Source: Alteribacter natronophilus
GTDB taxonomy: Bacteria; Bacillota; Bacilli; Bacillales; Salisediminibacteriaceae
Direction of reading: 5' to 3'
Assembly (NCBI RefSeq): GCF_006007885.1
Contig: NZ_VCRO01000002.1
Location: 558,001-622,000, forward strand
Length of the DNA: 64,000 nt
Under the pieces are notes generated by a model that saw nothing but the letters and a program-made list of their open reading frames with translations, was not told the DNA's origin and did no database searches. The stretch's first letter is position 1. Each line of letters starts with the position of its first letter. Position numbers and translations under genes: made by a program. Positions 46,404-55,610 of the stretch are shown here, in pieces.

Positions 46404-47219
46404 GTGAAGCGGAGGTTTCGTACATGGAAACCGAAGAGGCGGAAGGGGCCTCTGCCTTTTCGTTATGTGTTTTTAATATCATTCCTCGTTTTCAGTCTTA
46501 TGACAGCCCAGGGGCTCGTAATTGTTGAGAAAGGCATCAGGCCAACGATAATCGCAATTGCCAAGACGGAAACACAACGGATTGGGACGCTGGCAATTAA
46601 TGATGCGATCTCGAAAAAAATCCTTGAAAATACGAACATGGAAGACATTATCGAATATGAAATGGGGCCTGACGGCAAGGTTACCAACATGAGTATTAAT
46701 CCGGTTATTTATAACCGCGTGCTGCAGGAAACGACGCACCGGGTGCAGTCGTATCTGAACGATATTGAGCATGGAAGAGTCAGGGATATCGGGATTCCGT
46801 CGGATGTGGATGTAGAGAGGGAAGGGGCTTCGTTTACAGAGGACGGGATTATTCACATGATTCCGCTGGGACAGGCGACGAACAATGCCCTTCTTGCCCA
46901 CCTGGGGCCAAGAGTCCCGGTCAGACTGTCGGCAATCGGGGATGTAAAATCCCAGCTCCGTGACGAAGTCGTGGCAACGGGAATTAATAATACGTGGATC
47001 AGTGTATCTGTTGACATTGAAGTGGATGTGAAAGTTGTTATCCCTTTTGCCACGGATACGGAAGTGGTGCGGACGTCGATTCCGGTTGCCATGGAATTTA
47101 TTCCGGGAGAGGTACCGGAATTCTACGGGAACGGCATTATGCCCTCTGTGATTCATGAACCTGAAAGGGAGCAGACAGGACCTTCCGAAACCGAACAGAA
47201 TAATCTGGAAGGTGATTAA
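46404..47219 (+). CDS. yunB: sporulation protein YunB, 271 aa
   Basis: Sporulation-associated membrane protein. A basic head (KRRFRTWKPKRRKGPLPFRY) is followed by one membrane span (VFLISFLVFSLMTAQGLVI) and a large outer domain with TETQRIGTLAINDAI and later VRLSAIGDVKSQLRDEVVATGINNTW. In B. subtilis YunB is made in the sporulating mother cell and is needed for efficient sporulation. The GTG at 46404 has AAAGGGGG upstream; ATG 46377 is an alternative. Confidence 0.88.
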   Translation: MKRRFRTWKPKRRKGPLPFRYVFLISFLVFSLMTAQGLVIVEKGIRPTIIAIAKTETQRIGTLAINDAISKKILENTNMEDIIEYEMGPDGKVTNMSINPVIYNRVLQETTHRVQSYLNDIEHGRVRDIGIPSDVDVEREGASFTEDGIIHMIPLGQATNNALLAHLGPRVPVRLSAIGDVKSQLRDEVVATGINNTWISVSVDIEVDVKVVIPFATDTEVVRTSIPVAMEFIPGEVPEFYGNGIMPSVIHEPEREQTGPSETEQNNLEGD

Positions 47220-47292
47220 TGGTTGCGTCGTCCGGGAGTGTCTGATACAATCAATCTCGGTTTGATAATTGAATCGGTAATCTAACAGATAC

Positions 47293-47488
47293 CTCATCAC
47301 GATGTGGGTGGGGTAGAGGCGCGAAGCTTAAAAGTATGCATTTCGAGGCGGTCACCTTTGACGGATGCAGAAAGGAATCTTCGCCGAAGCAGGCAGTCCG
47401 GCCGGGGCTGCCCGGCTGGGGCTGTATCTAACAGGTACAGCACTGTCACTCGGGAAACCGCAGTGGAGAACTACTGACTCTTCTCTTG
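47293..47488 (+). promoter_or_regulatory. lysine (L-box) riboswitch
   Basis: Conserved L-box words in order: GTAGAGGCGCGAAGCTTAAAAGTATGCATTT, GAAAGGAATCTTCGCCGAAGC, GGGGCTGTATCTAAC...GGTACAGC, ACTGTCACTCGGGAAACCGCAGTGGAGAACTAC. GGGGTAG and CTACT can form the base of P1. Boundaries are approximate. A terminator follows at 47511. Confidence 0.93.
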
Positions 47489-47510
47489 GTGGGGATCGTT
47501 CAAATGACTG

Positions 47511-47552
47511 AAAGACAGTTTCTGGACATCCGTCCACAGCTGTCTTTTTTTT
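47511..47552 (+). terminator. L-box-controlled terminator
   Basis: AAAGACAG pairs with CTGTCTTT, with inner TCTGGAC/GTCCACAG-like pairing, then TTTTT. It should form when lysine is bound and stop transcription of the carrier gene. Confidence 0.88.
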
Positions 47553-47706
47553 GTGCGTTCATACAAGTCTGAAGGAAGAGACGTTCATAATGAAGAATAG
47601 TTCAGTAAATCCTCACAGGGCAATAAAGAAATTATCAAGCTGATCAGCATACAGACGGCCGGGCAGTAAGGCTGACCGGACCGGCATAAAAAGGGAGGAA
47701 ACAAAG

Positions 47707-49269
47707 ATGGATCATGGTGCATTATCATTACTGCCGCCAATTCTGGCTCTTGTAATGGTTATCATTACACGCCGGGTGCTTCTGTCACTCGGGGTCGGGA
47801 TTATTGTTGGAGCCTTAATGGTGAACCAGAATGAAGACATGTTTGTGAACGAAGCACTGAGCCAGGTGCTGGCCATCGTAACAGGTATATTTTATGTTCC
47901 GGGAGAAGGAATTAATACGTGGGAGTTCTACATCCTGCTGTTCCTTGTCATCCTTGGAATCATTGCCGCTTTCATTACCATGACGGGCGGAAGCCGGGCA
48001 TTTGGTGAATGGGCGCTGAGCCGCGTGAAAACACGGGTCGGAGCGCAGTTTGTTTCGGTATTTCTCGGTATTATCATTTTTATTGACGACTATTTTAACA
48101 GTCTTACGGTAGGTAACGTGAGCCGTCCTCTGACGGACCGTCATCGGATCTCGCGTGCTAAGCTTGCCTATCTGGTGGATTCAACAGCCGCCTCAATGTG
48201 TGTGATTGTGCCGCTTTCCAGCTGGGGTGCCTACATCATTACACTGATTGGAAACGATGTTCTGCTTGAAAACGGCGTAACGGAGTATGGTGCGCTTCAG
48301 GCATTTCTCATGATCGCGCCAATGAACTTCTACGCCCTGTTTGCCATTGCGATGGTCTTTGCAGTTGCGTACTACAAGCTCGACTTCGGGCCGATGCGTG
48401 CACACGAGCTCCGTGCCATTCAGACCGGGGAAGTGTACGACAAGGAAAAAGGGCCTGTACCGGGTGAGAGTGAAGATGCCCAGCCGGTTGTGAGCGGGAG
48501 GGTTGGAGATCTTGTATGGCCGATCGTAACGCTGATTGCAGCTACTGTTTTCTTCATGATCGTTACAGGCATTCAGGGAACCGAAGGCCAGACTACCCTC
48601 CTTGCGACATTTGAAAACACCGACGTTGCTGCCTCACTCGTTTACGGTGGTCTCGTCAGTCTTGCTGTAACATTCGTGACTGCGATTATGCGTAAAGTTC
48701 CGGCAAAACAATTCGGTCTGGGTCTATGGGCCGGTGTGAAATCCATGCTGCCTGCCATCTACATTCTGATTTTTGCCTGGACGATTATTGAGATTATCGG
48801 AGAGCTGGGTACGGGAGCGTACCTTGCTGAAATTGTAAACAACAACATGAACCTGGCGTTTCTGCCGGTCGTACTGTTTGTCATTGCCGGATTCATGGCG
48901 TTCACTACAGGGACGTCATGGGGAACGTTCGGAATCATGCTTCCGATCGCCGGTGAAATTGCAGTGCAGACAGATCCGACGCTGCTTCTGCCTGTACTGG
49001 CTGCTGTACTTGCCGGTGCGATTTTCGGGGACCACTGTTCACCGATCTCGGATACAACGATTCTTTCCTCTACAGGAGCAGGAAGCCATCATACGGACCA
49101 CGTAAATACGCAGCTTCCGTATGCGCTTCTTGTGGGTGTGGTGACCGTAGCCGGTTTCCTCGTTATTGGCCTGACTGGAAGCTACATGCTGGCGCTGCTG
49201 GCGTCCATTGTGGCGTTCGCACTGATCATTACCATTCTCAAGTTAACTGTGAAGCCGATAGAGGCCTAG
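47707..49269 (+). CDS. NhaC-family antiporter-like carrier under lysine control (LysW-like), 520 aa
   Basis: About 12-span membrane carrier of the NhaC/ion-transporter superfamily. Typical segments are IDDYFNSLTVGNVSRPLTDRH, AYLVDSTAASMCVIVPLSSWGAYI, TTGTSWGTFGIMLPIAG and IFGDHCSPISDTTILSSTGAG. Most relatives are called Na+/H+ antiporters. The L-box 150-400 bases upstream argues that this one moves lysine; NhaC-type carriers regulated this way have been predicted as lysine transporters (LysW). GGGAGG precedes ATG 47707. Import of lysine is the simplest reading. Confidence 0.85.
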   Translation: MDHGALSLLPPILALVMVIITRRVLLSLGVGIIVGALMVNQNEDMFVNEALSQVLAIVTGIFYVPGEGINTWEFYILLFLVILGIIAAFITMTGGSRAFGEWALSRVKTRVGAQFVSVFLGIIIFIDDYFNSLTVGNVSRPLTDRHRISRAKLAYLVDSTAASMCVIVPLSSWGAYIITLIGNDVLLENGVTEYGALQAFLMIAPMNFYALFAIAMVFAVAYYKLDFGPMRAHELRAIQTGEVYDKEKGPVPGESEDAQPVVSGRVGDLVWPIVTLIAATVFFMIVTGIQGTEGQTTLLATFENTDVAASLVYGGLVSLAVTFVTAIMRKVPAKQFGLGLWAGVKSMLPAIYILIFAWTIIEIIGELGTGAYLAEIVNNNMNLAFLPVVLFVIAGFMAFTTGTSWGTFGIMLPIAGEIAVQTDPTLLLPVLAAVLAGAIFGDHCSPISDTTILSSTGAGSHHTDHVNTQLPYALLVGVVTVAGFLVIGLTGSYMLALLASIVAFALIITILKLTVKPIEA

Positions 49270-49276
49270 GAATATA

Positions 49277-49316
49277 AAAAGCAGGAGTCCTGTTCAAATC
49301 GGGCTCCTGCTTTTTT
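49277..49316 (+). terminator. intrinsic terminator after the NhaC-like gene
   Basis: AGCAGGAGTCC pairs with GGGCTCCTGCT-like sequence (AGCAGGAG/CTCCTGCT perfect) followed by TTTTT. Confidence 0.9.
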
Positions 49317-49395
49317 GTGTTCGCGAAGGTGCAGGCAGGTTTAATAATCCGTCCTCCTGACTGATTGCCCCTGTAATAGTTGTGACCGCTTTACA

Positions 49396-49974
49396 CTATT
49401 CTCCATCTTCCCTGATGCAGTATTTCTTTTTAAGTTCCTCATCGATCCCTTTTTTCCTGGCACGTTTTGCAAGGAGACCGAACATCCCTTTCTGGAGAAA
49501 AACAGGCATAGCGGCAAGTTTGGTATCCTGCATATCCAGAATTACCGCACCGTGGTACAGGCTCTTAAACTTGCCGGCTTTCAAGATAAGGCCGTCTTCC
49601 ATAAGCCCGTATAATATCCGCATCGAGTCTTCGAAGTGGTGTCCTGGACTGAGACGGACTCGGAATGTAACGGGTTCAGACTCGGAGGCATTTTTGAACA
49701 TGTGGTGGGCTTTTTTGGGAACTATGACACGCTCACCGATTCCCAGGATGTGTTCTTCTTTGTTAAGCTGAACGAACAGGCTGCCTTCGATGTTTTCAAA
49801 CTCTTCTTCAAATCTCAGGTGGTAATGAAGGTCAGGTCCTTTTCCCCCGGGAGGCAGGGTAACTTCAATCAGCAGACTGCTGTCATCTGTTTCTTCAGGG
49901 CGTTCCAGAAATGTAATGACTTCCCCGGTATAGACATGAGTGATGGAGCGGTTGGCATTTTTCTGAATCTGCAT
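49396..49974 (-). CDS. cupin-domain protein, 192 aa
   Basis: Soluble protein with a single cupin barrel: metal-binding motif 1 as GPDLHYHLRFEEEFENIEG (HxH...E) and motif 2 around PKKAHHMFKNAS. The C-terminal 80 residues are helical and basic. Cupins range from enzymes to ligand sensors, so no function is assigned. AAAGGAG precedes ATG 49974. Transcribed alone. Confidence 0.8.
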   Translation of the reverse strand: MQIQKNANRSITHVYTGEVITFLERPEETDDSSLLIEVTLPPGGKGPDLHYHLRFEEEFENIEGSLFVQLNKEEHILGIGERVIVPKKAHHMFKNASESEPVTFRVRLSPGHHFEDSMRILYGLMEDGLILKAGKFKSLYHGAVILDMQDTKLAAMPVFLQKGMFGLLAKRARKKGIDEELKKKYCIREDGE

Positions 49975-50253
49975 GAATATACTCCTTTCCTTTTATCTGA
50001 ATATTTAGTTCAATTATACCACTTCTAATATGCATCTATGAAAAACTGGATAGTCTTTCTATATAAAATTTTCAGAAAATCCCTTTGACTTTTTCATCTA
50101 GGCTATTTATAATAAGACAACGTAATCACGTTTCGTCGAATTTTGTCAAAAGAGCAATCTATTCCGTTTGCTTCTTTTTTTAGAAGCTATATGTCAGAAA
50201 ATAATGACATTTAGCTATGCGTGATCATTCAAAGAGAGAAAGGAGAATGAAAC

Positions 50254-51603
50254 ATGAGTAATGGCCGTGAAAGGTTTGCTACAAAACTTGGCTTTATTCT
50301 GGCTGCTGTCGGCTCTGCCGTCGGACTGGGTAACGTATGGCGTTTTTCCTATGTAGCCGGTGAGAATGGAGGGGCAGCATTTCTGCTTGTTTACCTGCTG
50401 TGTATTTTCCTGATTGGACTTCCGGTACTTCTTGCGGAATTTTCAATCGGCCGCAGAGGCCAGCAGGACGTAGTCGGCTCCTTTAATGCCATTGCCCCGC
50501 AGAAGCCATGGGCTATTGGCGGTATACTCGGAGTTGCTTCAGCATTCATTATTTTATCTTTTTATGGTGTTATTGCCGGCTGGGTCGTTTACTTCCTTTA
50601 CAGTTATTTAAGTGGAGCCACAGCCAATGTAGGCACGGGGGAATATGCAGATTTCTTCGGAGGATTTATCGGAGGGGCAGCAGGTCCTGTGTTCTGGCAG
50701 GTACTGTTTATGGCTGTTACGACAGCGATTGTATTCTTCGGTGTTAAAAAGGGAATTGAGCTTTCCAACAAATTGTTTATGCCTTTACTCGCAGCGATCC
50801 TTTTATTCCTCGCTGCCTACGCCCTGACTCTTGACGGGGCGGCAGAAGGGCTTGCCTTCCTGTTCAGACCGGAATTCTCGGCATTTGGAAACCCTGAAAT
50901 CTACGCAGCAGCGATCGGGCAGGCGTTCTTTACACTGTCACTCGGTATGGGGGCGATGATTACCTACGCCAGCTATCTGCCTAAGGAAACGAAGCTGCCG
51001 AGTGCAGCGGGAACCGTCGTTACACTGGACACGCTGTTTGCCGTAGTTGTGGGAATCATGATCTTCCCGGCAGTATTTACTTTTGCTCAGTTTGATGTGG
51101 CTGATGCAGGTCCGGGTCTGGTGTTTATTACGCTTCCGGAAGTGTTTAACGCCATGGGCGGTACCGGCACGATGTTCGGTATACTGTTCTTCTTCCTCGT
51201 TGCAGTAGCGGCTCTGTCTTCTGCGATTTCCCTGCTCGAGGTGAGTGTAGCCTATGTGATGAGAAAGTTTAACTGGTCACGCCGTTTTGCTGCTGTTGCA
51301 GTAGGTACGGTTGTAACACTTTTCGGGATTCCTTCCGCACTCAGTCAGGGAGGCCCGCTCACGGAATACACCGTTTTCGGACTGCCGTTCCTTGATCTGA
51401 TGGACACGATTACGGATCAGTACTTCCTTCCTCTCGGCGGCTTTGTCATTGCCCTGTTTGTAGGTTGGGGATGGAATAAAGTTGATGCACTTAAGGAAAC
51501 AGGCCTGACCGATACAGCAGTCGGAGCCATCTGGATCTGGTTCCTTCGTATCGTATCTCCTCTTGGTATCCTCGGAATCCTTCTGTTGAATATCTTAGGT
51601 TAA
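50254..51603 (+). CDS. neurotransmitter:sodium symporter (NSS/SNF) family transporter, 449 aa
   Basis: Sodium-dependent amino-acid transporter with the LeuT fold. The first helix has the sodium- and substrate-binding segment GSAVGLGNVWRFSYVAGENGGAAF. Later markers include LSLGMGAMITYASYL (helix 6-7 region). Substrates of bacterial relatives are mainly neutral amino acids; not determined here. GAAAGGAG precedes ATG 50254. In the leader, TTTCGTCGAA and TTTTGTCAAAA (50131-50150) resemble Spo0A boxes weakly. Confidence 0.92.
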   Translation: MSNGRERFATKLGFILAAVGSAVGLGNVWRFSYVAGENGGAAFLLVYLLCIFLIGLPVLLAEFSIGRRGQQDVVGSFNAIAPQKPWAIGGILGVASAFIILSFYGVIAGWVVYFLYSYLSGATANVGTGEYADFFGGFIGGAAGPVFWQVLFMAVTTAIVFFGVKKGIELSNKLFMPLLAAILLFLAAYALTLDGAAEGLAFLFRPEFSAFGNPEIYAAAIGQAFFTLSLGMGAMITYASYLPKETKLPSAAGTVVTLDTLFAVVVGIMIFPAVFTFAQFDVADAGPGLVFITLPEVFNAMGGTGTMFGILFFFLVAVAALSSAISLLEVSVAYVMRKFNWSRRFAAVAVGTVVTLFGIPSALSQGGPLTEYTVFGLPFLDLMDTITDQYFLPLGGFVIALFVGWGWNKVDALKETGLTDTAVGAIWIWFLRIVSPLGILGILLLNILG

Positions 51604-51613
51604 TACCGATGAC

Positions 51614-51650
51614 AAAAAAACCGTTCCGGTTACAGCCGGAGCGGTTTTTG
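51614..51650. terminator. bidirectional terminator between NSS symporter and lytH
   Basis: AAACCGTTCCGG pairs with CCGGAGCGGTTT, flanked by A- and T-runs; genes converge here. Confidence 0.9.
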
Positions 51651-51668
51651 TCTGGGCAGGATGCGTAA

Positions 51669-52691
51669 TCACCCTTTTCTTCGGGCCTGCCGTTCCATAC
51701 GTTCCCATGCTCTAAGTGAAGGGAACGGGTCGAATGACCATTCAAAGTATCCGTTATCCTTATACATTCCGTAATGGAGGTGTGGTGGGAACTTTCCCTG
51801 GGTCCCGGGTTTTCCATAGCCTGAGCTGCCCACATAGCCGACGACTGTGCCCGGTTCAACGATCGTGCCCCGCTCCACACCCTTTTCAAAACCGGTCAGG
51901 TGAGCGTAATAATGGTAGACGTTATTCGTATCGCGGATTCCGATCCGCCAACCTCCGAACTTGTTCCACCCCTTCAGCTCTACAATGCCAAATGTGGTGG
52001 AGCGCACCGGGGTACCGTAACCGGCAAACAGATCGGTACCTTCGTGCATTCGGCGTCCTCCCCATCCGCGGCTGTGCCCCCATGTACTCTGGTAGCTGTA
52101 ATTGTACTGCAGGGGAAGAGGGAACATCCGCTTACTGAGGTCGAGTGTATCGAATTTCTGATAGACCTTTGAATGCCCTGTAATCAGTTCAACTGCCTTA
52201 TCCCGCTGGTAATAATTCCACAGCCCGATCCGGAAATTGTCGTTGTCTGTACCGTAGGAAGCAAGATAGGAGGCAAAAGTGAAGAGGACATCTTCATCGT
52301 TGTTCTGATCGGCCAGACCGTCTCCGTTTCCGTCAAGCCCCATTCCGTTAAACAGTGAGATGGCCAGTGGGTCATTGTCTTCCTTGTCCGGGTTTTCCGC
52401 CCCCGTCCATTTATCCGGGGGAAAATAAATGCCGATAAAGCCTTCTTCGTCAGGGAGATCGTTCCGGGCCCGGCGCAGCCCTCTTTCATAGCTGTCAACG
52501 CCTGCAAGGTAATACCAGGGAATTCCGGTGATTGCTTCTGTTTTTCTGTAAAGTGCCATTCGGCCCTGGAAAATCTCTTCCGCAGACAGTTCTTCAAGCA
52601 CGGAAGCATTGCCATGGGCAGGGTGAAATGCGAGGAAAAACACCGTACACAATACAGTGAGAGTCAAAATTGCCGTTTTTTTCACCTTCAT
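51669..52691 (-). CDS. lytH: M23 peptidase LytH (L-Ala-D-Glu peptidase), 340 aa
   Basis: Exported sporulation peptidase that trims cortex peptidoglycan stems in B. subtilis. Signal peptide (MKVKKTAILTLTVLC, cleavage near HGNA), then an N-terminal transglycosylase-like helical domain with a calcium-loop-like DGNGDGLADQNN. The C-terminal LytM/M23 domain follows, with Zn ligands HEGTDLF (HxxxD) and HLHYG (HxH). GAAAGGAGG precedes ATG 52691. Its position next to yunB and lipA matches yunA (lytH) in B. subtilis. Confidence 0.92.
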   Translation of the reverse strand: MKVKKTAILTLTVLCTVFFLAFHPAHGNASVLEELSAEEIFQGRMALYRKTEAITGIPWYYLAGVDSYERGLRRARNDLPDEEGFIGIYFPPDKWTGAENPDKEDNDPLAISLFNGMGLDGNGDGLADQNNDEDVLFTFASYLASYGTDNDNFRIGLWNYYQRDKAVELITGHSKVYQKFDTLDLSKRMFPLPLQYNYSYQSTWGHSRGWGGRRMHEGTDLFAGYGTPVRSTTFGIVELKGWNKFGGWRIGIRDTNNVYHYYAHLTGFEKGVERGTIVEPGTVVGYVGSSGYGKPGTQGKFPPHLHYGMYKDNGYFEWSFDPFPSLRAWERMERQARRKG

Positions 52692-52903
52692 TCCTCCTTT
52701 CTATAAACGGTCTCGTTACATGGGTTACAGGTAGTGTTTGAAGACGCTTTAAAAACCATTCGGGAAAAATCCTTCCAGCAGGCCGGCACTTTGAGAAAAA
52801 CACGTTTTCGTGTTAAAGTTACTAATGATTATGTAAGTCAGAAAACATACTTAAAACAGCAGTGTCAATGGGTTAAGGAATACGGACCGGGAGAGTGAAC
52901 CTT

Positions 52904-53782
52904 ATGGCAAAAAAAGAAGAACATATCCGCAAGCCGGACTGGCTGAAAATTAAATTGAATACAAACGAGTCCTATACAGGACTTAAAAAAATGATGCGTG
53001 AGAAGAAACTTCACACTGTATGTGAAGAAGCACGCTGTCCAAACATTCATGAGTGCTGGGCAGAACGTAAGACGGCTACATTTATGATTCTGGGAGATAT
53101 CTGTACACGGGCATGCCGTTTCTGTGCAGTTAAAACCGGACTCCCGTCTGAACTGGACTGGGACGAGCCTGAACGAGTGGCAGACTCGGTGAAACTTATG
53201 GGGCTTAAGCACGCCGTTATTACAGCTGTAGCCCGTGACGATCTGAAAGACGGTGGAGCAGCGGTATTTGCGGAAACTGTGCGTGCGATCCGCAGAAAAA
53301 GCCCATTCACATCGGTGGAAGTTCTTCCATCCGACATGATGGGCCGTTATGAGAACCTGGAAACACTTATGGATGCGAAGCCTGATATTATGAACCATAA
53401 TATTGAGACGGTACGCAGTCTTACTCCACGGGTTCGTGCACGTGCTACATACGACCGTACGCTTGAATTCCTCAAGCGTGCCAAGGAAATGAACCCGAAC
53501 ATTCCGACCAAATCAAGTCTGATGATCGGCCTTGGTGAAACGAAGGAAGAGATCATCGAAACGATGGATGACCTCCGCGCAGCCAATGTGGATATTATGA
53601 CGATCGGCCAGTACCTGCAGCCGACGAAAAAACACCTTAAAATTAAAAAGTACTGGAGCCCTGAGGAATTTGCCGAACTTAAGGAGATTGCACTCAGCAA
53701 AGGATTCAAGCACTGTGAATCCGGCCCTCTTGTCCGTTCCTCGTACCACGCGGACGAGCAGGTCAATGCAGCCCAGTCCTGA
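52904..53782 (+). CDS. lipA: lipoyl synthase LipA, 292 aa
   Basis: Radical-SAM enzyme that inserts two sulfurs into octanoyl groups. It has the auxiliary-cluster cysteines ([12 protein letters not shown]) and the radical-SAM cysteines in [10 protein letters not shown], as well as the C-terminal [11 protein letters not shown] with the Ser ligand. ATG 52904 has GGGAGAG upstream; a GTG at 52895 is possible. It depends on Suf-type Fe-S supply and acts on octanoyl-GcvH, both encoded in this window. Confidence 0.97.
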   Translation: MAKKEEHIRKPDWLKIKLNTNESYTGLKKMMREKKLHTVCEEARCPNIHECWAERKTATFMILGDICTRACRFCAVKTGLPSELDWDEPERVADSVKLMGLKHAVITAVARDDLKDGGAAVFAETVRAIRRKSPFTSVEVLPSDMMGRYENLETLMDAKPDIMNHNIETVRSLTPRVRARATYDRTLEFLKRAKEMNPNIPTKSSLMIGLGETKEEIIETMDDLRAANVDIMTIGQYLQPTKKHLKIKKYWSPEEFAELKEIALSKGFKHCESGPLVRSSYHADEQVNAAQS

Positions 53783-53786
53783 CTGT

Positions 53787-53820
53787 AAAACGGCTTCCCC
53801 GCAAAGGGGAGCCGTTTTTT
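53787..53820 (+). terminator. intrinsic terminator after lipA
   Basis: ACGGCTTCCCC-gcaa-AGGGGAGCCGT stem followed by TTTTT. Confidence 0.92.
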
Positions 53821-53881
53821 CGGCCTGTGTCGGGATTACGATAACCGCCCGTTGTGCTGCCGGGCCGAGTGGAAGTAGTAA

Positions 53882-53947
53882 TTAAGCACAAGTAAGTTCC
53901 CCGCTAAGTACAGATAACTTCAAATTAAGAACAGTAAAAATCTGCAC
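53882..53947 (+). repeat. three-unit array of about 21-22-bp with core YTAAGNACA
   Basis: Units begin at 53882 (TTAAGCACA), 53904 (CTAAGTACA) and 53925 (TTAAGAACA); each continues with a TAA-TTC-like tail in the first two. It lies between the lipA terminator and the yutC terminator. Confidence 0.55.
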
Positions 53948-53969
53948 ACGATGCACCCCTAAAACAAAA

Positions 53970-54006
53970 AAAGAGGGTACCGCAAAAGTTTCCTCCTGCT
54001 TTACCC
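53970..54006 (-). terminator. probable terminator of yutC
   Basis: On the minus strand AGGGTA pairs with TACCCT over a long loop and is followed by CTTTTTTTG. Confidence 0.6.
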
Positions 54007-54017
54007 TGCTAAGAAAG

Positions 54018-54677
54018 TCAGTTCATTTTATAGTCGTCGTTGTCTGAATGCATTTCGTCTTCACTGATCGGCTCACCCTGCGGGTAGGCTTTAAACTGCT
54101 CAATTGTCTGATCCATTGTTTCGTCATACTCTTCACCCTCCGGTGAAAGGTCGGCGAAACGTTCGATGTCCTCAACGAGTGCTGTGTCGTCACTTACGTA
54201 TACTTCGTAATAGGACGGAACGACTGAGAGCGCTGTTTTTCGTACCTGGTCAGCTACTTCATCCCGGCTTTTGTCAGAGTTTTCGTCACGGTCGTAAACC
54301 ATAAGCACCTGCTCGTCTGTCACGAGTGTTGAGCATCCGTTAACTGAAGGGATTACCGCAGCCATTTCACTGATGGAATCTGCCAGAAGCTCTCTGTCAT
54401 AAACAGCGTAGCCCGGTGCTTCTTTCGCACTGGCGGATTCCTTGGTCTCGGTAACAAACCCGAACCGGTTGAATTCGTCGTGATTGGCGCCGCCTTCACG
54501 GTTAATGACATTGTACCCTTCCTGGGTGTTACCCGTACCCATCGGGGTCCATTGACCGTGAGCTTTGCCATCATTCTGCTGACCCTGTCCATATGGACTT
54601 GTCAGGTTTTCCATTTCTCCTCCGCAGCCGGCCAGGGCGGCGGTTAAAAGCAGTGATGCTGCAATCATACGTTTCAT
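54018..54677 (-). CDS. yutC: YhcN/YlaJ-family sporulation lipoprotein YutC, 219 aa
   Basis: Lipoprotein with signal peptide and lipobox ALAGC (Cys about residue 18). The mature part has a Gly/Asn/Gln-rich linker, then the YhcN/YlaJ domain with ADSISEMAAVIPSVNGCSTLVTDEQVLMVYD and VRKTALSVVPSYYEVYVSDD. Family members are spore-membrane or cortex proteins. ATG 54677 has AGGAGG upstream; a GTG at 54686 is in frame but sits on that site. Located next to lipA as in B. subtilis. Confidence 0.88.
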   Translation of the reverse strand: MKRMIAASLLLTAALAGCGGEMENLTSPYGQGQQNDGKAHGQWTPMGTGNTQEGYNVINREGGANHDEFNRFGFVTETKESASAKEAPGYAVYDRELLADSISEMAAVIPSVNGCSTLVTDEQVLMVYDRDENSDKSRDEVADQVRKTALSVVPSYYEVYVSDDTALVEDIERFADLSPEGEEYDETMDQTIEQFKAYPQGEPISEDEMHSDNDDYKMN

Positions 54678-54833
54678 TTTTTCCACCTCCTGCGTATAGG
54701 TTTTACCGTTTTAGCTGTTCCTAGGAGCGGTAATTTGTGCCGTTTTTGCTTAAGAGACGGTAAACCCCGGTGAAAATATTGAATTTTTCCTAAAAATAAG
54801 GCAAGATAAAAGAAGTAAAGAGAGGTGGTAACG

Positions 54834-55181
54834 ATGATCCGTGTTCAGGGGAATCAGTATGAGATCCTTGAGGATGTCAAAGGCGGATTCGTGGAAGAGG
54901 ATTTCAAGTCCCGCTACAGTGACGTTCTGAATAAATATGACTATATTGTCGGGGACTGGGGCTATAACCAGCTCAGGCTCAAAGGATTCTTTGAGGATCA
55001 GCACCGGAAAGCCCCGTTCGAATCAAAGATCAGTTCTCTTCCGGAGTATCTCTATGAATACTGTAATTTCGGCTGTCCTTACTTTGTGATTAAAAAAGTG
55101 AAAGAAAAAAAGACACAAAGGACACGAAAGAACAAAAAGAAAAGAAACAAACCGGGCAGGAAGCTACTGCAAGGTAAATGA
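54834..55181 (+). CDS. yutD: DUF1027 protein YutD, 115 aa
   Basis: Conserved small protein: GNQYEILEDVKGGFVEEDFKSRYSDVLNKYDYIVGDWGYNQLRLKGFF, then CNFGCPYFVIKK. The C-terminus is a Lys/Arg tail (about 25 residues), suggesting RNA or nucleic-acid contact. ATG 54834 has GAGGTGG upstream. A strong terminator follows. The function is unknown. Confidence 0.9.
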   Translation: MIRVQGNQYEILEDVKGGFVEEDFKSRYSDVLNKYDYIVGDWGYNQLRLKGFFEDQHRKAPFESKISSLPEYLYEYCNFGCPYFVIKKVKEKKTQRTRKNKKKRNKPGRKLLQGK

Positions 55182-55191
55182 TATACATGAA

Positions 55192-55226
55192 AAAGGCCGC
55201 CTGCTGCAAACCTGCAGGCGGCCTTT
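55192..55226. terminator. bidirectional terminator after yutD
   Basis: AAAGGCCGCCTGC pairs perfectly with GCAGGCGGCCTTT; convergent genes on each side. Confidence 0.9.
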
Positions 55227-55276
55227 CGCATTCCCGTGAGGAATAACCGGGGGGATTCAGTGGATACCTGCAGTCA

Positions 55277-55546
55277 TCACTGTCTGCCTCCGCCGTTATA
55301 ACGTTTGTCATCATGAGTGGGGTGGGAACCGGGGACTTTCCGGTCGAGCCCTTCGTGAAGGTTCTTGTATTCGTAGTTAAAGGCGCTGTATGAGCGCTGG
55401 CCTTCATGCCACGCTGAGCTTTTTCCCAGTGGCCGCTCGATTGGAGATCCGTATGGACCCTCGGGCGTAATTTCGGGCAGAACGTAATTACGGTTGTTTT
55501 CCACAACAGTAAAATCCGAGTATTTCCTTTTGTCTTTTTCAGACAT
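55277..55546 (-). CDS. DUF3905-like small protein, 89 aa
   Basis: Hydrophilic protein with the core LPEITPEGPYGSPIERPLGK followed by GQRSYSAFNYEYKN and an HPTHDDKRYN tail. This resembles the DUF3905 family of spore-formers, whose role is unknown. GGAGGTG precedes ATG 55546. It is downstream of glpX and the DUF3055 gene on the same strand. Confidence 0.65.
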   Translation of the reverse strand: MSEKDKRKYSDFTVVENNRNYVLPEITPEGPYGSPIERPLGKSSAWHEGQRSYSAFNYEYKNLHEGLDRKVPGSHPTHDDKRYNGGGRQ

Positions 55547-55610
55547 AATAAAACACCTCCCCGGCACTTAGTATGCCTTCAGGGAGGTGTTTTCGTTCAG
55601 GAAGATATTA

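Noticed and set aside
47352-47537. 61-codon minus-strand frame after yunB
   Set aside because: It lies inside the lysine riboswitch, whose conserved sequence explains the region better.
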